The notes: generated by a model not told the origin, from the letters alone. A DNA stretch of 64,000 nucleotides from Prevotella sp. P6B1 (GCF_000702825.1 NZ_JNKF01000001.1:1-64000), one strand, 5' to 3'; positions 52,349 through 61,314 are shown, numbered from the stretch's first letter. Numbers and translations are program-made.

Positions 52349-53911
52349 ATGAAGAAAAGAACGATTTGGATTATAGCAATTATAATGGGACTCTCATTTG
52401 TAGGGCTGCTCTACCTTCAGATTTCGTATATCGAAGAGATGGCGAAAATGAAGAAAGAACAGTTTGATGAGTCGGTTAATCGAAGCCTCTATCAAGCATC
52501 GCGAAATCTTGAGATGAATGAGACGTTACGCTATCTTGAGAAGGATGTCAAGGAGACAGAACGTAAGGCTATTCGACAGGATTCTGTGATGGTTGATGGT
52601 CTTGATGGAACTATTAAACATGCGCATCAGTTTGCTGTGGCAGCCGATGATGGTACTGTTTATTCCAGTTTTGAGCTGAAGACCTTTGCTATTCGTCCGG
52701 CCAATGTGCCTAAGGCCATGATTCTCCGTACTGACAAGAACAGTATCTCCGAAGCCTCTAAGTCATTGCAGGAAATCGTGCGTAATCGCTATGTATATCA
52801 GAAGGCGTTGCTCGACGAAGTAGTTTACAATATCCTATATACCGCCAGTGATAAGCCACTGAAAGAGCGAATTAACTTCAAGTTGCTCGATCAGGATATT
52901 CGTACTGAATTGCTCAATAACGGTATCAATATACCTTATCATTTTCGTGTTGAGACATCTGACGGACGAGAGGTATATCGCTGTCCAGAATATTCGGCCG
53001 AGGGCGAGGAGTATGTTTACAAACAGACTTTATTCCGCAATGACCCATCGTCTAAGATGGGCGTGGTGAAAATCCACTTCCCGGATATGAGCTCTTATAT
53101 CTTCTCGAGTGTGCGTTTCATGATACCAGCTATGGTATTTACGGTGGTATTGTTGCTCACGTTCCTCTTTACTATTGTGGTAATCTTCCGCCAGAAGCGC
53201 CTCACTGAGATTAAGAACGATTTCATTAACAATATGACCCACGAACTGAAGACACCTATTGCGTCTATTTCACTGGCAGCCCAGATGATGAACGACGAGA
53301 GCGTGACTAAGTCGGAGCAGATGACCAAACACCTGAGTGGTGTCATTACAGATGAATCAAAGCGTCTACGCTTCCTTGTAGAGAAAGTGCTCCAGATGTC
53401 GATGTTTGATAAGAAGAGTATCGTTTTCAAGAAAAAGGAACTCGATCTGAACGAGATGATAGAGAATATTGCATCCAGTTTCTCGCTGCGTGTAGAGCAT
53501 ACTGGGGGTAAGATCTATACCGAAATTGAGGCTGTTGATTCGGCAATCTATGTGGACGAGGTTCATTTCCAGAATGCGATTACCAATCTGATGGATAATG
53601 CAGTGAAGTATCGCAAACCCGAAGAGCCGATAGATATCTATATTAAGACTTGGAACGATAAGGACCGTTTGTGTTTCTCTATTCGCGACACAGGCCTGGG
53701 TATTAAAAAGGAGAATGTAAAGAAGATCTTCGACAAGTTCTATCGTGTTCATACGGGAAATGTCCACGATGTCAAGGGCTTTGGCTTAGGTTTGGCTTAC
53801 GTTAAGAAGATTATCACTCTGCACGAGGGCGAAATCAAATGCGAAAGCGAATTGGGTAAGGGAACCACTTTTACAGTGTCGCTACCCATATTAAAAGAAG
53901 ACGAACAATAA
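52349..53911 (+). CDS. rprX: Sensor histidine kinase (RprX-like)
   Basis: A 520-residue kinase. TM1 is TIWIIAIIMGLSFVGLLYLQ, a periplasmic region spans about 30-245, and TM2 is FMIPAMVFTVVLLLTFLFTI. The H box NNMTHELKTPIAS carries the phosphorylated His, followed by N box LMDNAVKYR, G1 RDTGLGIKK and G2 GFGLGLAYVKKI. Length, organisation and the downstream partner match the RprX/RprY system of Bacteroides fragilis, recognised from memory. The start at 52349 is preferred over 52307, which lies upstream of the -7 element. Confidence 0.88.
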   Translation: MKKRTIWIIAIIMGLSFVGLLYLQISYIEEMAKMKKEQFDESVNRSLYQASRNLEMNETLRYLEKDVKETERKAIRQDSVMVDGLDGTIKHAHQFAVAADDGTVYSSFELKTFAIRPANVPKAMILRTDKNSISEASKSLQEIVRNRYVYQKALLDEVVYNILYTASDKPLKERINFKLLDQDIRTELLNNGINIPYHFRVETSDGREVYRCPEYSAEGEEYVYKQTLFRNDPSSKMGVVKIHFPDMSSYIFSSVRFMIPAMVFTVVLLLTFLFTIVVIFRQKRLTEIKNDFINNMTHELKTPIASISLAAQMMNDESVTKSEQMTKHLSGVITDESKRLRFLVEKVLQMSMFDKKSIVFKKKELDLNEMIENIASSFSLRVEHTGGKIYTEIEAVDSAIYVDEVHFQNAITNLMDNAVKYRKPEEPIDIYIKTWNDKDRLCFSIRDTGLGIKKENVKKIFDKFYRVHTGNVHDVKGFGLGLAYVKKIITLHEGEIKCESELGKGTTFTVSLPILKEDEQ

Positions 53912-53941
53912 AATTATTTTTTAACTCATAAAAACAGAATT

Positions 53942-54652
53942 ATGATGAACGACGACAAACTGAAAATCTTGCTTTGCGAGGACGATGAGAACCTCGGAAT
54001 GCTGCTTCGTGAGTATTTGCAGGCCAAGGGCTTTGTTGCAGAACTTTGTGCTGATGGTGAAGCTGGTTTCAAGGCTTTCCTCAAGACAAAATTCGACATC
54101 TGTGTGCTCGATGTGATGATGCCTAAGAAGGATGGATTCACACTTGCTCAGGAGATTCGTGCCGCTAATACCGATGTGCCCATTATCTTCCTGACTGCTA
54201 AAACACTCAAAGAGGATATTCTTGAGGGCTTCAAACTGGGTGCCGATGATTATATCACCAAACCCTTCTCTATGGAGGAGCTCGTATTCCGTATTGAGGC
54301 TATTCTGCGCCGTACTAAGGGTAAGAAGAGTCGTGAGTCTACGGTATATCGTCTGGGGCAGTTTACATTCGATACGCAGAAGCAGTTGCTCCAGATTGGT
54401 GAGAAACAGACTAAGCTTACTACCAAGGAGAATGAATTGCTGGCTCTGCTCTGTAGTCATTCAAATGAGATTCTGCAGCGCGACTTTGCTTTGAAGACCA
54501 TTTGGATCGACGACAACTACTTTAATGCACGCTCAATGGATGTTTATATCACCAAGTTGCGTAAGCATCTCAAGGACGATCCTCAGATTGAGATTATTAA
54601 CATTCACGGTAAGGGTTACAAGCTGATTACCCCTGAGGTAGAAGACGAGTAA
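53942..54652 (+). CDS. rprY: OmpR-family response regulator (RprY-like)
   Basis: A 236-residue regulator. The receiver domain (KILLCEDDENLGMLLREYLQ) has its phospho-acceptor Asp in CVLDVMMPKKDG and the conserved Lys in DDYITKPFS. The C-terminal winged helix contains LTTKENELLALLCSHSNEIL and MDVYITKLRKHL. The sequence closely matches my recollection of RprY, linked to oxidative/redox response in Bacteroides and Porphyromonas. Located 30 bases after the kinase gene. Confidence 0.9.
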   Translation: MMNDDKLKILLCEDDENLGMLLREYLQAKGFVAELCADGEAGFKAFLKTKFDICVLDVMMPKKDGFTLAQEIRAANTDVPIIFLTAKTLKEDILEGFKLGADDYITKPFSMEELVFRIEAILRRTKGKKSRESTVYRLGQFTFDTQKQLLQIGEKQTKLTTKENELLALLCSHSNEILQRDFALKTIWIDDNYFNARSMDVYITKLRKHLKDDPQIEIINIHGKGYKLITPEVEDE

Positions 54653-54661
54653 ATCATAGCT

Positions 54662-54847
54662 GTGAAGAAAAGTCTGATTAATACATATTTGGGAGTAGCA
54701 CTGGTTTTAACTGGTGCTCTCCTTTTGATTGTCAGTTTCCTGATAGGTTTTACACGCTATAATCTGGTGTTACTTACTGGACTGATAATCATTATTTTAG
54801 GAGCGGTTTTTCATGTTAGACAGCAGAAAAAAGGTGAAAAGTATTAA
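54662..54847 (+). CDS. Small two-helix membrane protein downstream of rprY
   Basis: 61 residues from GTG 54662, nearly all in two transmembrane helices (YLGVALVLTGALLLIVSFLI; LVLLTGLIIIILGAVFHV), with a basic tail (RQQKKGEK). It starts 9 bases after rprY, so it is probably co-transcribed. Small two-helix proteins of this kind are common in Bacteroidetes and unassigned. Confidence 0.75.
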   Translation: MKKSLINTYLGVALVLTGALLLIVSFLIGFTRYNLVLLTGLIIIILGAVFHVRQQKKGEKY

Positions 54848-54869
54848 ATATTCTTAAATAACTGGTGGC

Positions 54870-54914
54870 TGTCAATTCCGAATTGACAATTCTCAATTAA
54901 TATTTGTACCTTTG
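54870..54914 (+). promoter_or_regulatory. Promoter and overlapping palindrome of the rpsF operon
   Basis: TTGA (54883-54886), 20 bases, TACCTTTG (54907-54914). The -33 region lies in the right arm of a perfect palindrome TGTCAATTCCGAATTGACA (54870-54888), so a repressor or activator could act here. Confidence 0.65.
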
Positions 54915-54963
54915 CACCCGCTTTAAGCAAAATATTAATTAATAATTTATTTTTTAACGTAGT

Positions 54964-55308
54964 ATGAATCAATACGAAACCGTTTTCATTTTAACTCCCG
55001 TTTTGTCTGATGAACAGATGAAGGAAACGGCCGCAAAATTCAAGAAGGTCCTGACCGATAAGGGTGCAGAGATCATCAATGAAGAGGCCTGGGGATTGAA
55101 GAAGATGGCTTATGCTATTCAGAAGAAGTCTACAGGTTTCTACTGCCTGGTAGAGTTCAAGGCTGAGCCAGAAGTGATTAAGACATTGGAGACTGCTTTC
55201 CGTCGTGACGAGAAGGTGATTCGTTTCCAGACAGTTAAACTTGACAAGTATGCAGTTGAGTACGCCGAGAAGCGTCGTGCAAAGCTTGGTAAAAAAGAGG
55301 AGGCTTAA
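54964..55308 (+). CDS. rpsF: 30S ribosomal protein S6
   Basis: 114 residues starting [20 protein letters not shown], with the [17 protein letters not shown] segment typical of bS6. First gene of rpsF-rpsR-rplI. Confidence 0.98.
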   Translation: MNQYETVFILTPVLSDEQMKETAAKFKKVLTDKGAEIINEEAWGLKKMAYAIQKKSTGFYCLVEFKAEPEVIKTLETAFRRDEKVIRFQTVKLDKYAVEYAEKRRAKLGKKEEA

Positions 55309-55311
55309 ACT

Positions 55312-55578
55312 ATGGCAGAACAGAGTGAAATCCGTTATTTGACAGCTCCTTCTATCGATACAAAGAAGAAGAAGTATTGCCGTTTCAAGAAGAGCGGTAT
55401 CAAGTACATCGACTACAAGGATCCCGAGTTCCTGAAGAAGTTCCTCAACGAGCAGGGTAAGATTCTTCCCCGCCGCATCACTGGAACATCTCTGAAGTAT
55501 CAGCGTCGTGTGGCTCAGGCCGTTAAGCGTGCCCGCCAGATCGCACTGCTGCCTTACGTAACCGATTTGATGAAATAA
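55312..55578 (+). CDS. rpsR: 30S ribosomal protein S18
   Basis: 88 residues; [20 protein letters not shown] and the [20 protein letters not shown] segment are characteristic of bS18. Three bases after rpsF. Confidence 0.98.
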   Translation: MAEQSEIRYLTAPSIDTKKKKYCRFKKSGIKYIDYKDPEFLKKFLNEQGKILPRRITGTSLKYQRRVAQAVKRARQIALLPYVTDLMK

Positions 55579-55600
55579 TTAAAGAGGAGGACGCAAGATT

Positions 55601-56179
55601 ATGGAAATTATACTGAAAGAAGATATTATCGGTCTGGGATTCAAGAACGATATCGTGAATGTAAAGTCAGGCTATGGCCGTAACTACCTCATCCCTCAGG
55701 GTAAGGGTGTTATCGCCAGTCCTTCAGCTAAGAAGATTCTCGCAGAGAACCTGAAGCAGCAGGCTCACAAGCTGGCTGCCCAGAAGGCCGCTGCTGAGGA
55801 GAAGGCTGCTCAGTTGAATGGTGTTGCCCTCGAGATTGCTGCTAAGGTTAGTGTTACAGGTCAGCTCTATGGTTCTGTAGGTGCTGCTCAGGTAGCTGAG
55901 GAGCTCGCTAAGCTCGGTAAGGAGGTTGATCGTAAGATCATCACCATGAAGGACGCCAAGAAGATTGGTGACTATGTAGCTCTGGTACACTTCCACAAGG
56001 AGGTAATCGTTGAGCTCCCTGTAAAGGTAGTTGCTGAGAACGCTGCTGAGTTGCAGGCTGCTGCTGATGCAGAGGCTGCTATCAAGGCTGCTGCTGACGC
56101 CAAGAAGGCTGCTGCTGATCAGGCTGAGGCTGTTGAGGCTGAGGTTGAGGCAGAGGAGGAAACTCCTGCTGAGGCATAA
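55601..56179 (+). CDS. rplI: 50S ribosomal protein L9
   Basis: 192 residues. The N-domain MEIILKEDIIGLGFKNDIVN and the GYGRNYLIPQGKG motif identify bL9. The C-terminus carries an extra Ala/Glu-rich tail of about 40 residues beyond the usual 150. Last gene of its operon, ahead of a terminator. Confidence 0.98.
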   Translation: MEIILKEDIIGLGFKNDIVNVKSGYGRNYLIPQGKGVIASPSAKKILAENLKQQAHKLAAQKAAAEEKAAQLNGVALEIAAKVSVTGQLYGSVGAAQVAEELAKLGKEVDRKIITMKDAKKIGDYVALVHFHKEVIVELPVKVVAENAAELQAAADAEAAIKAAADAKKAAADQAEAVEAEVEAEEETPAEA

Positions 56180-56253
56180 TCAACAATGCAAGCATTTAAA
56201 TCATAACAATTAATAACTGCTGTAAGGCATCATTATTTATTATGACATCAGTG

Positions 56254-56284
56254 TCCCGAGGATTTATTTCCTCGGGATTTTTTT
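56254..56284 (+). terminator. Terminator of rpsF-rpsR-rplI
   Basis: 9-bp perfect stem TCCCGAGGA / TCCTCGGGA, loop of 6, then seven T. Confidence 0.9.
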
Positions 56285-56290
56285 GTATTC

Positions 56291-56836
56291 TCATTCCCAA
56301 ACCTGCCAGGCATCTATCTCTTTCAGCAGTCTGTTTAGAGAGCGCTCGCAATCTTCAGGATACGTAAGGGTTTGTACAAACCAGAGTTTACGGTGGCGCA
56401 CAAACTTAGCATAAAAGCGCCGCCCGGTAATCTGGCCTGTATCGCTATGCAACGAGCCGGAAAGAATAAAGAAGTTCTTGCCTTTATGTTGGTGAGTGGC
56501 ATAGAGTTCGGCGGCGTATTTGCTGGTTGCTTGATCAATGCTGAGCGAATCGGTATTAGGTTGAACGAAGGCCGACTGCACAATCTCAATGCTGTCCTGC
56601 CAGAAGCTGAACCTGCAGCTGCCTTTCTCCATCAGTGAATCGTCGGTTGGTTCGAAAAACATCGGATACTTGATGGTATAATCGTAATCATCATCATGAT
56701 ATACCACCATCCGGGTCAGTGTCATCGCTCGTTCCAGCTTTTCGGCCAATGGTTGGTCATCGCAGCCGCTACAGTTCGACATGTATACCATCAACGCCAC
56801 AAACGCTCCAAATGATAAGAACAGGAACTTCTTCAT
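56291..56836 (-). CDS. Hypothetical lipoprotein-like protein downstream of the receptor gene
   Basis: A 181-residue protein. A hydrophobic N-terminus (FLFLSFGAFVALMVYMSNC) is followed by Cys-rich SGC, consistent with a lipoprotein signal. The rest is a beta-rich globular domain (DDYDYTIKYPMFFEPTDD; CRFSFWQDSIEIVQSAFVQ; HRKLWFVQTLTYPED), somewhat like PsbP/Mog1-type folds, but no family can be named. It starts 6 bases after the TonB-type receptor and is surely co-expressed with it. Confidence 0.7.
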   Translation of the reverse strand: MKKFLFLSFGAFVALMVYMSNCSGCDDQPLAEKLERAMTLTRMVVYHDDDYDYTIKYPMFFEPTDDSLMEKGSCRFSFWQDSIEIVQSAFVQPNTDSLSIDQATSKYAAELYATHQHKGKNFFILSGSLHSDTGQITGRRFYAKFVRHRKLWFVQTLTYPEDCERSLNRLLKEIDAWQVWE

Positions 56837-56842
56837 AATCAG

Positions 56843-59050
56843 TTAGTTACTTTTGCTAATGCCACCAACTACGTCGCTGTTTTCGATGGAATGCTCGGTC
56901 TTCTTAACACTTGATTTGAGCGAACCGAAACGCCAAGAGGCTGAGATAGAGAACGAACGATTTCGATTCCACGAACGTTCGATGCCTGTGAAGTCGCCAT
57001 TTACAGTTTCGGCCTCCATATACCAATACTTATTGAATGGTGCATTAGCAGTGAAGCGAACGGTAAGGCGATCGCCCTTGAGGAATGAGCGCTGTAGCGA
57101 GGCATAATAGTCGAAATAGCTGTGCTCTACGCTATAGACACTGGATGGGCTATGCCCTAATTTGCCATAGGCGCTTAAACTGAGGCGCAGTTTGAGGGGG
57201 AGGCGCTGCTGCAAACTGAGGCTATAGTTATCGCTCCAACCGTGATTGCGATAGCCTGGATTCGGATTCTCGTAATGTTCGTAGCGCGCGTTATTGTTGA
57301 ATACAAATGTGGTGGCATCAAAGGGTTTCCACTGCACATATTGTTCAACCGAAAAACGTCGATAAGTCAGGATATTGTTGTAAGTAGAATAGCGAATATC
57401 ATCCTTAACCGTAACTATCTGGCTGATGCCGCTGCTATAGGCGTTATAACCGGGAGCCAACTGCAACGTTAGGTTAGGCATGATATAAGTATAGATAAAA
57501 CTGATGCGCTGCGTGTGCGAGCTGGAGAGTTGTGGATTGCCCTGACTGATGAATGCAGGTGACACATTTACAGCTGGATTCAGATAAGAGATGCCAGGAC
57601 GATTGATACTGGTGGTATAATTGAGTTTTATCGACTGTGCATCAGTGAGTTGGTATTTAAGTGTGGCCTGTGGAACCCAGTCGCCCAGATGTTTATCGAA
57701 CGTTGTGCCTTTACCGTCAGGATAGCTGCCGCGCAAGTAGCTGTACTCATAGCGCAAGCCTGCACGGGCTGAGAATTTGGCGGTGCGGAAGATATAGTCG
57801 GCATAGCCCGCAAGCACGCGCGTGGTGTGCTGAAAATCATCAGAGGTGTCGGCATCAATACCATAAAGGTTTTGTGCGCTATAGCTATTGTTATGGCGAT
57901 CGATATACTTTGCGCCAACCTCAAGCTGATGGCCACAACCCAATGGGCGCAACCAGTCAATCTGAAAAGTGTGCTCAGTGAAACGTTCGTGCATGTTAGA
58001 GAGACTGCCTGTATAGGGGAACGATACATTGTTGAGCTCGGTATAGCTGTTCTCCTGATCGGTATGCTGCCGGGTAAGGGCGAGCATATACGACAGCGTC
58101 AGTCGCTCGCCATCCAGGTGAGTCTTGTGCTGATAGTCGAATCGGCCGTTCCACGAGTGGTGGTTGTAGCCTGGCATCCAGTAGCTGGTGCGGTAGCTAT
58201 AGAGTGACTGCCCAGCAGGATTGAGCAGTTTGTTGTAGCCACCGCCCTGAACATTGAGCGTATAGAAGTAGCCGCCAAACGAGGCTGAGAGCAGATTGAG
58301 CGAATCGATATCGTAGCTGGCATCAATATCTGCAAAGTGGATATGGCCAGGATTAGAACCCTCACCGCCAGAAAGCAAGGTGTTGCCTGTATCGAGATAG
58401 GTGCGAGAAATCTCTACACGATTGTAGCTGTTGCGTTTGGTCTGGCTGTTATAGCCATAGTTGCCAGAGAGCATCAGTTTGCCAAGCTGACCTGTGAGCG
58501 ATGAATAGAAACTGGTATGACCAAGTGTGTTAAGCGAGCTTGACACTACACCCGTTACGCCCTGCATCTTGGTATTTGTAAGTGTTACGATATTCAAAAC
58601 CGCATCTACACCCTCGGCATCTTCGCGAGCACCGGGATCGGTAATCACCTCAATACGTTTAACCATCGAGGCGGGCATCGACTTAAACACCTCTTTGGCA
58701 TTCTTGGTAAGACTGGGATCCAGATGCCCGTTCTTATACACCTTGAAATTGCTATTACCCTTAACCTGGATATTATCCTGACCATCTACGGTTACCATGG
58801 GCACCTTTCGCAGCATGTCCATCACGGTTTGCGTTTTGGCTTCCTCGTCGTGCTGCACGTCGTAGGCCACGCGGTCGATATCCTGTTTAATCAATTGGCG
58901 CTGGGCTTTTACTACTACGCCATCCAACTCCTTATTCCAGGTAATGGAATCGTTATTATTCACTGCTGTGGTGTCGGATTCCTGCTGGGCCATCATGGCC
59001 AAAGGGCACACCAACAGCAGGAATGTAATCAGTAAGTTTACATTCTTCAT
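56843..59050 (-). CDS. TonB-dependent-receptor-like outer membrane protein
   Basis: 735 residues from ATG 59050; an ATG at 59089 would add 13 basic residues. The signal peptide ends AMMAQ. There is no carboxypeptidase-like domain. A plug domain spans about 45-160 (VVVKAQRQLIKQDIDRVAYD; KVPMVTVDGQDNIQVKGNSN; MVKRIEVITDPGAREDAEGV). The rest is a beta barrel (GLRYEYSYLRGSYPDG; LKYQLTDAQSIKLNYTTS). No SusD-like partner follows, only a small lipoprotein. The ligand is unknown. The promoter region has two repeat structures described separately, and an ECF sigma operon lies immediately upstream. Confidence 0.85.
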   Translation of the reverse strand: MKNVNLLITFLLLVCPLAMMAQQESDTTAVNNNDSITWNKELDGVVVKAQRQLIKQDIDRVAYDVQHDEEAKTQTVMDMLRKVPMVTVDGQDNIQVKGNSNFKVYKNGHLDPSLTKNAKEVFKSMPASMVKRIEVITDPGAREDAEGVDAVLNIVTLTNTKMQGVTGVVSSSLNTLGHTSFYSSLTGQLGKLMLSGNYGYNSQTKRNSYNRVEISRTYLDTGNTLLSGGEGSNPGHIHFADIDASYDIDSLNLLSASFGGYFYTLNVQGGGYNKLLNPAGQSLYSYRTSYWMPGYNHHSWNGRFDYQHKTHLDGERLTLSYMLALTRQHTDQENSYTELNNVSFPYTGSLSNMHERFTEHTFQIDWLRPLGCGHQLEVGAKYIDRHNNSYSAQNLYGIDADTSDDFQHTTRVLAGYADYIFRTAKFSARAGLRYEYSYLRGSYPDGKGTTFDKHLGDWVPQATLKYQLTDAQSIKLNYTTSINRPGISYLNPAVNVSPAFISQGNPQLSSSHTQRISFIYTYIMPNLTLQLAPGYNAYSSGISQIVTVKDDIRYSTYNNILTYRRFSVEQYVQWKPFDATTFVFNNNARYEHYENPNPGYRNHGWSDNYSLSLQQRLPLKLRLSLSAYGKLGHSPSSVYSVEHSYFDYYASLQRSFLKGDRLTVRFTANAPFNKYWYMEAETVNGDFTGIERSWNRNRSFSISASWRFGSLKSSVKKTEHSIENSDVVGGISKSN

Positions 59051-59081
59051 TTTGGTTCTGTAAAATTTGGTCCTTAAAAAT

Positions 59082-59130
59082 CTCTTCATACCTACATGCT
59101 TTTGTTATGCAGCTGCAAAGGTATGAAGAG
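59082..59130 (-). promoter_or_regulatory. Receptor promoter within an 11-bp inverted repeat
   Basis: Minus-strand -7 element TACCTTTG (59116-59123). Perfect inverted repeat CTCTTCATACC (59082-59092) / GGTATGAAGAG (59120-59130); the right arm overlaps the -7 element, so protein binding there could block RNA polymerase. Confidence 0.6.
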
Positions 59131-59155
59131 TATATAAAGAGAGAGAATTATTTGG

Positions 59156-59183
59156 CTGACATTTGTCTGACAATTCGCTGACA
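59156..59183 (-). promoter_or_regulatory. Three CTGACA direct repeats at 11-bp spacing
   Basis: CTGACA at 59156-59161, 59167-59172 and 59178-59183, exactly 11 bp apart. Relative to the inferred receptor transcription start (about 59109, minus strand) they lie at about -47 to -74, a usual position for an activator of the OmpR type. Confidence 0.6.
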
Positions 59184-59211
59184 ACGATCTAACTGTCTAA
59201 TTTTTAGCGGG

Positions 59212-60177
59212 TTATTTGCCAAGTCGCTCGATGCACATATCGAACAGATTCTGGATAAATTCATCCTGTGTGGCCTTCTTAAGCTTCGCTATTTCCTTGG
59301 CAGCCAACTTCTTTTCGTCAGGCTCAAGTCCATTTGCGTTCTTGCAGAGATTGTAGATCGAGGTGGCGTGATGGGTAGCAGTATTGCCATTGGGATTCTT
59401 CAGGAAGAACTTCTTATAAGAGTTGAACTCGCTGAGCCAGATGTGAGATGCTTTGACACCAGCCGGCATGATAGAATCGTAATTCAAACTGGCATCGAAG
59501 TTATAACCTATGTTATCCTTAATCATTTCGGCCAGATTACCCGCATTGCTAAAAATCGAATCCAGACTGTTCAGATCAAAGTCCTTACTGTTTATCGAGA
59601 TATGCTTGATTTTAGACTTGCGTTGCTCGTTCTTTGTACCATAGGTAATAGCCAGACGGAACTCGGTCTTGCCGTCGTTCTCGGCCCATTCCATCGCATA
59701 GGCATAACGATACTCCTTGTCGGTACGCTCCTTATCAAGGAAGCAGGCATAGATATACTTTGAGTTAGGCATGTTTCCGATAGCTACCGACTGCGATATG
59801 CCGTCGCCCACTCTAAGCGCCACATGGCTCAACCCCATCTTGGTTGACATCTGATCGAAAAAGCCGCGATGCGATTCGTTGTTAGTACGATTCACTGTGC
59901 GCAGAGAATAAGCAGCACTCTTATCTTGCTCGAAAGCTTGCTGAATAGTCTTGATATGCTTAAGTGCAGAGGCGTTAGTGATCACAAAATCATAGACATC
60001 GGCCTGAGCGCTCTTCAGTCCCGTTTCGGGATCGTTCTCCAAGATATGCTCGGTCTTGGTTTCTACAATCTTATCCTTCAACAGGGCATCAAATGCTTTC
60101 TGAATGTTCTGCTGTGCCATCAAAGTTGCGGGCAGTGCCATCAGTATGGCTGACAGCATTAAGTTTTTACTCTTCAT
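59212..60177 (-). CDS. Secreted hypothetical protein in the ECF sigma operon
   Basis: 321 residues with signal peptide LMLSAILMALPATLMAQQ. The mature part is a mixed domain (KAFDALLKDKIVETKTEHIL; ADVYDFVITNASALKHIKTI; YIYACFLDKERTDKEYRYAY) with a helical C-terminus. No family recognised. It overlaps the end of the anti-sigma-like gene by 11 bases, so it belongs to the sigma/anti-sigma transcript. It could be a periplasmic member of the signalling pathway or a target of it. Confidence 0.7.
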   Translation of the reverse strand: MKSKNLMLSAILMALPATLMAQQNIQKAFDALLKDKIVETKTEHILENDPETGLKSAQADVYDFVITNASALKHIKTIQQAFEQDKSAAYSLRTVNRTNNESHRGFFDQMSTKMGLSHVALRVGDGISQSVAIGNMPNSKYIYACFLDKERTDKEYRYAYAMEWAENDGKTEFRLAITYGTKNEQRKSKIKHISINSKDFDLNSLDSIFSNAGNLAEMIKDNIGYNFDASLNYDSIMPAGVKASHIWLSEFNSYKKFFLKNPNGNTATHHATSIYNLCKNANGLEPDEKKLAAKEIAKLKKATQDEFIQNLFDMCIERLGK

Positions 60178-60823
60178 ATGCAATAAAATTTGTTTGTTCG
60201 TTAATATATGTAATGGTACCATCTTCTTGCATCACGGGAATGTAGCCGTAAGCGGCCATCTTAGCCTCGATCATCTCGTCTTCGGCCTGTGCCAGGGCTT
60301 CAACCTGCGCCAGCAGGGCGTATGCCTTATCAATATCGTGGATAGTGGGTTCTATCTTGCGCTTGCTGCGCTTCTTGGCAGGGGTAGGCTGGGTAGCCGC
60401 TTTGGGTGCCAACAGCGTATCGGTATGAACCGTTTCGGTCTGAGGTTGCACCATCTCCGACTGTACCGTTATGGTATCAGCTTGAGTGGTGAGCGGTGCT
60501 GCGGTCACAAATGCCGATTGATGAGTGGGAACGGCCAGATAAACCACACCGGCAATAACGGCTGCAGCAGCCAGGCTCCAAACTATCCAACGGCGACGGC
60601 TTATGGGCTTATGCTCTGCGCCAGGCTGATTGATAGCAGGCTGCTCATTGGAGGGCTGCATGGCCTCGATCTCCAGGAACAGCTGCTGGTAGCAGGTCCA
60701 CTCCTCGGGGATGTTATCGCCCTTGAAGTAGCTGCTCAGGATATCCTCCTCGTCGAGCGTAGAAGTGCCGTCCATATATCTGGTAAGCAACTCCTGAATG
60801 TATTCCTTGGTGTACTGTGTCAT
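60167..60823 (-). CDS. Membrane anti-sigma-factor-like protein
   Basis: 218 residues. A short cytoplasmic N-terminus (YTKEYIQELLTRYMDGTSTL) matches the start of Bacteroidetes anti-sigma proteins. One transmembrane helix (WIVWSLAAAAVIAGVVYLAV) lies near residue 90, followed by a Thr/Gln/Pro-rich periplasmic linker and a helical end. Its ATG overlaps the ECF sigma stop codon (ATGA, 60820-60823), the usual translational coupling of sigma and anti-sigma genes. It lacks the FecR domain of sugar/siderophore anti-sigmas. Confidence 0.75.
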   Translation of the reverse strand: MTQYTKEYIQELLTRYMDGTSTLDEEDILSSYFKGDNIPEEWTCYQQLFLEIEAMQPSNEQPAINQPGAEHKPISRRRWIVWSLAAAAVIAGVVYLAVPTHQSAFVTAAPLTTQADTITVQSEMVQPQTETVHTDTLLAPKAATQPTPAKKRSKRKIEPTIHDIDKAYALLAQVEALAQAEDEMIEAKMAAYGYIPVMQEDGTITYINEQTNFIAYEE

Positions 60824-61314
60824 AACTCGTTTCGCTGTTTGATTTCTTGTAATAATGTTCGTCGGGCTCTGGCCAGCAGGGTACTTATCGATGTGGGCTC
60901 GATGCCTAACAGTTGGGCTATCTCTTCGTGACTGCGCCGCTCTACTTGTCGCATGTAAAGTAAGGTGCGCTGCGTGGTGGGCAGCTGGGCCAGTCGGGAT
61001 TGCAGCCATTGTTCGTTCTCCTTGCTCTCCAACTCTTCGTGTGGACTGGATGTTAGCTCCACCACGGTGGCTTCGTTGAGCGTTTCGGTAGGTTTTCTCC
61101 TTTGGTGGTTTCGCAGCAGATGTTTCGACATCAGCGACACAATGGCCTCTACCGATTGGTATTGCTCCAGTTCATGGTGCATCTGCCACAGACGAAGCAT
61201 CACATCCTGTGCAATGTCCTCGGCCTCTTCCTTTCCCGCACCATAGTGGAGACTCACGCTGATGGCTTTTTCGCGCCACGTGCGGGCTATCTGTTCGAAT
61301 GCGCTTTTTTCCAT
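60820..61314 (-). CDS. ECF-type RNA polymerase sigma factor
   Basis: 164 residues. Region 2 is present (HYGAGKEEAEDIAQDVMLRLW), as is region 4 (LPTTQRTLLYMRQVERRSHE, EEIAQLLGIEPTSISTLLAR). It heads an operon with a membrane anti-sigma-like protein and a secreted unknown, so it should respond to an envelope signal. Targets may include the TonB-type receptor downstream (inference). Confidence 0.93.
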   Translation of the reverse strand: MEKSAFEQIARTWREKAISVSLHYGAGKEEAEDIAQDVMLRLWQMHHELEQYQSVEAIVSLMSKHLLRNHQRRKPTETLNEATVVELTSSPHEELESKENEQWLQSRLAQLPTTQRTLLYMRQVERRSHEEIAQLLGIEPTSISTLLARARRTLLQEIKQRNEL

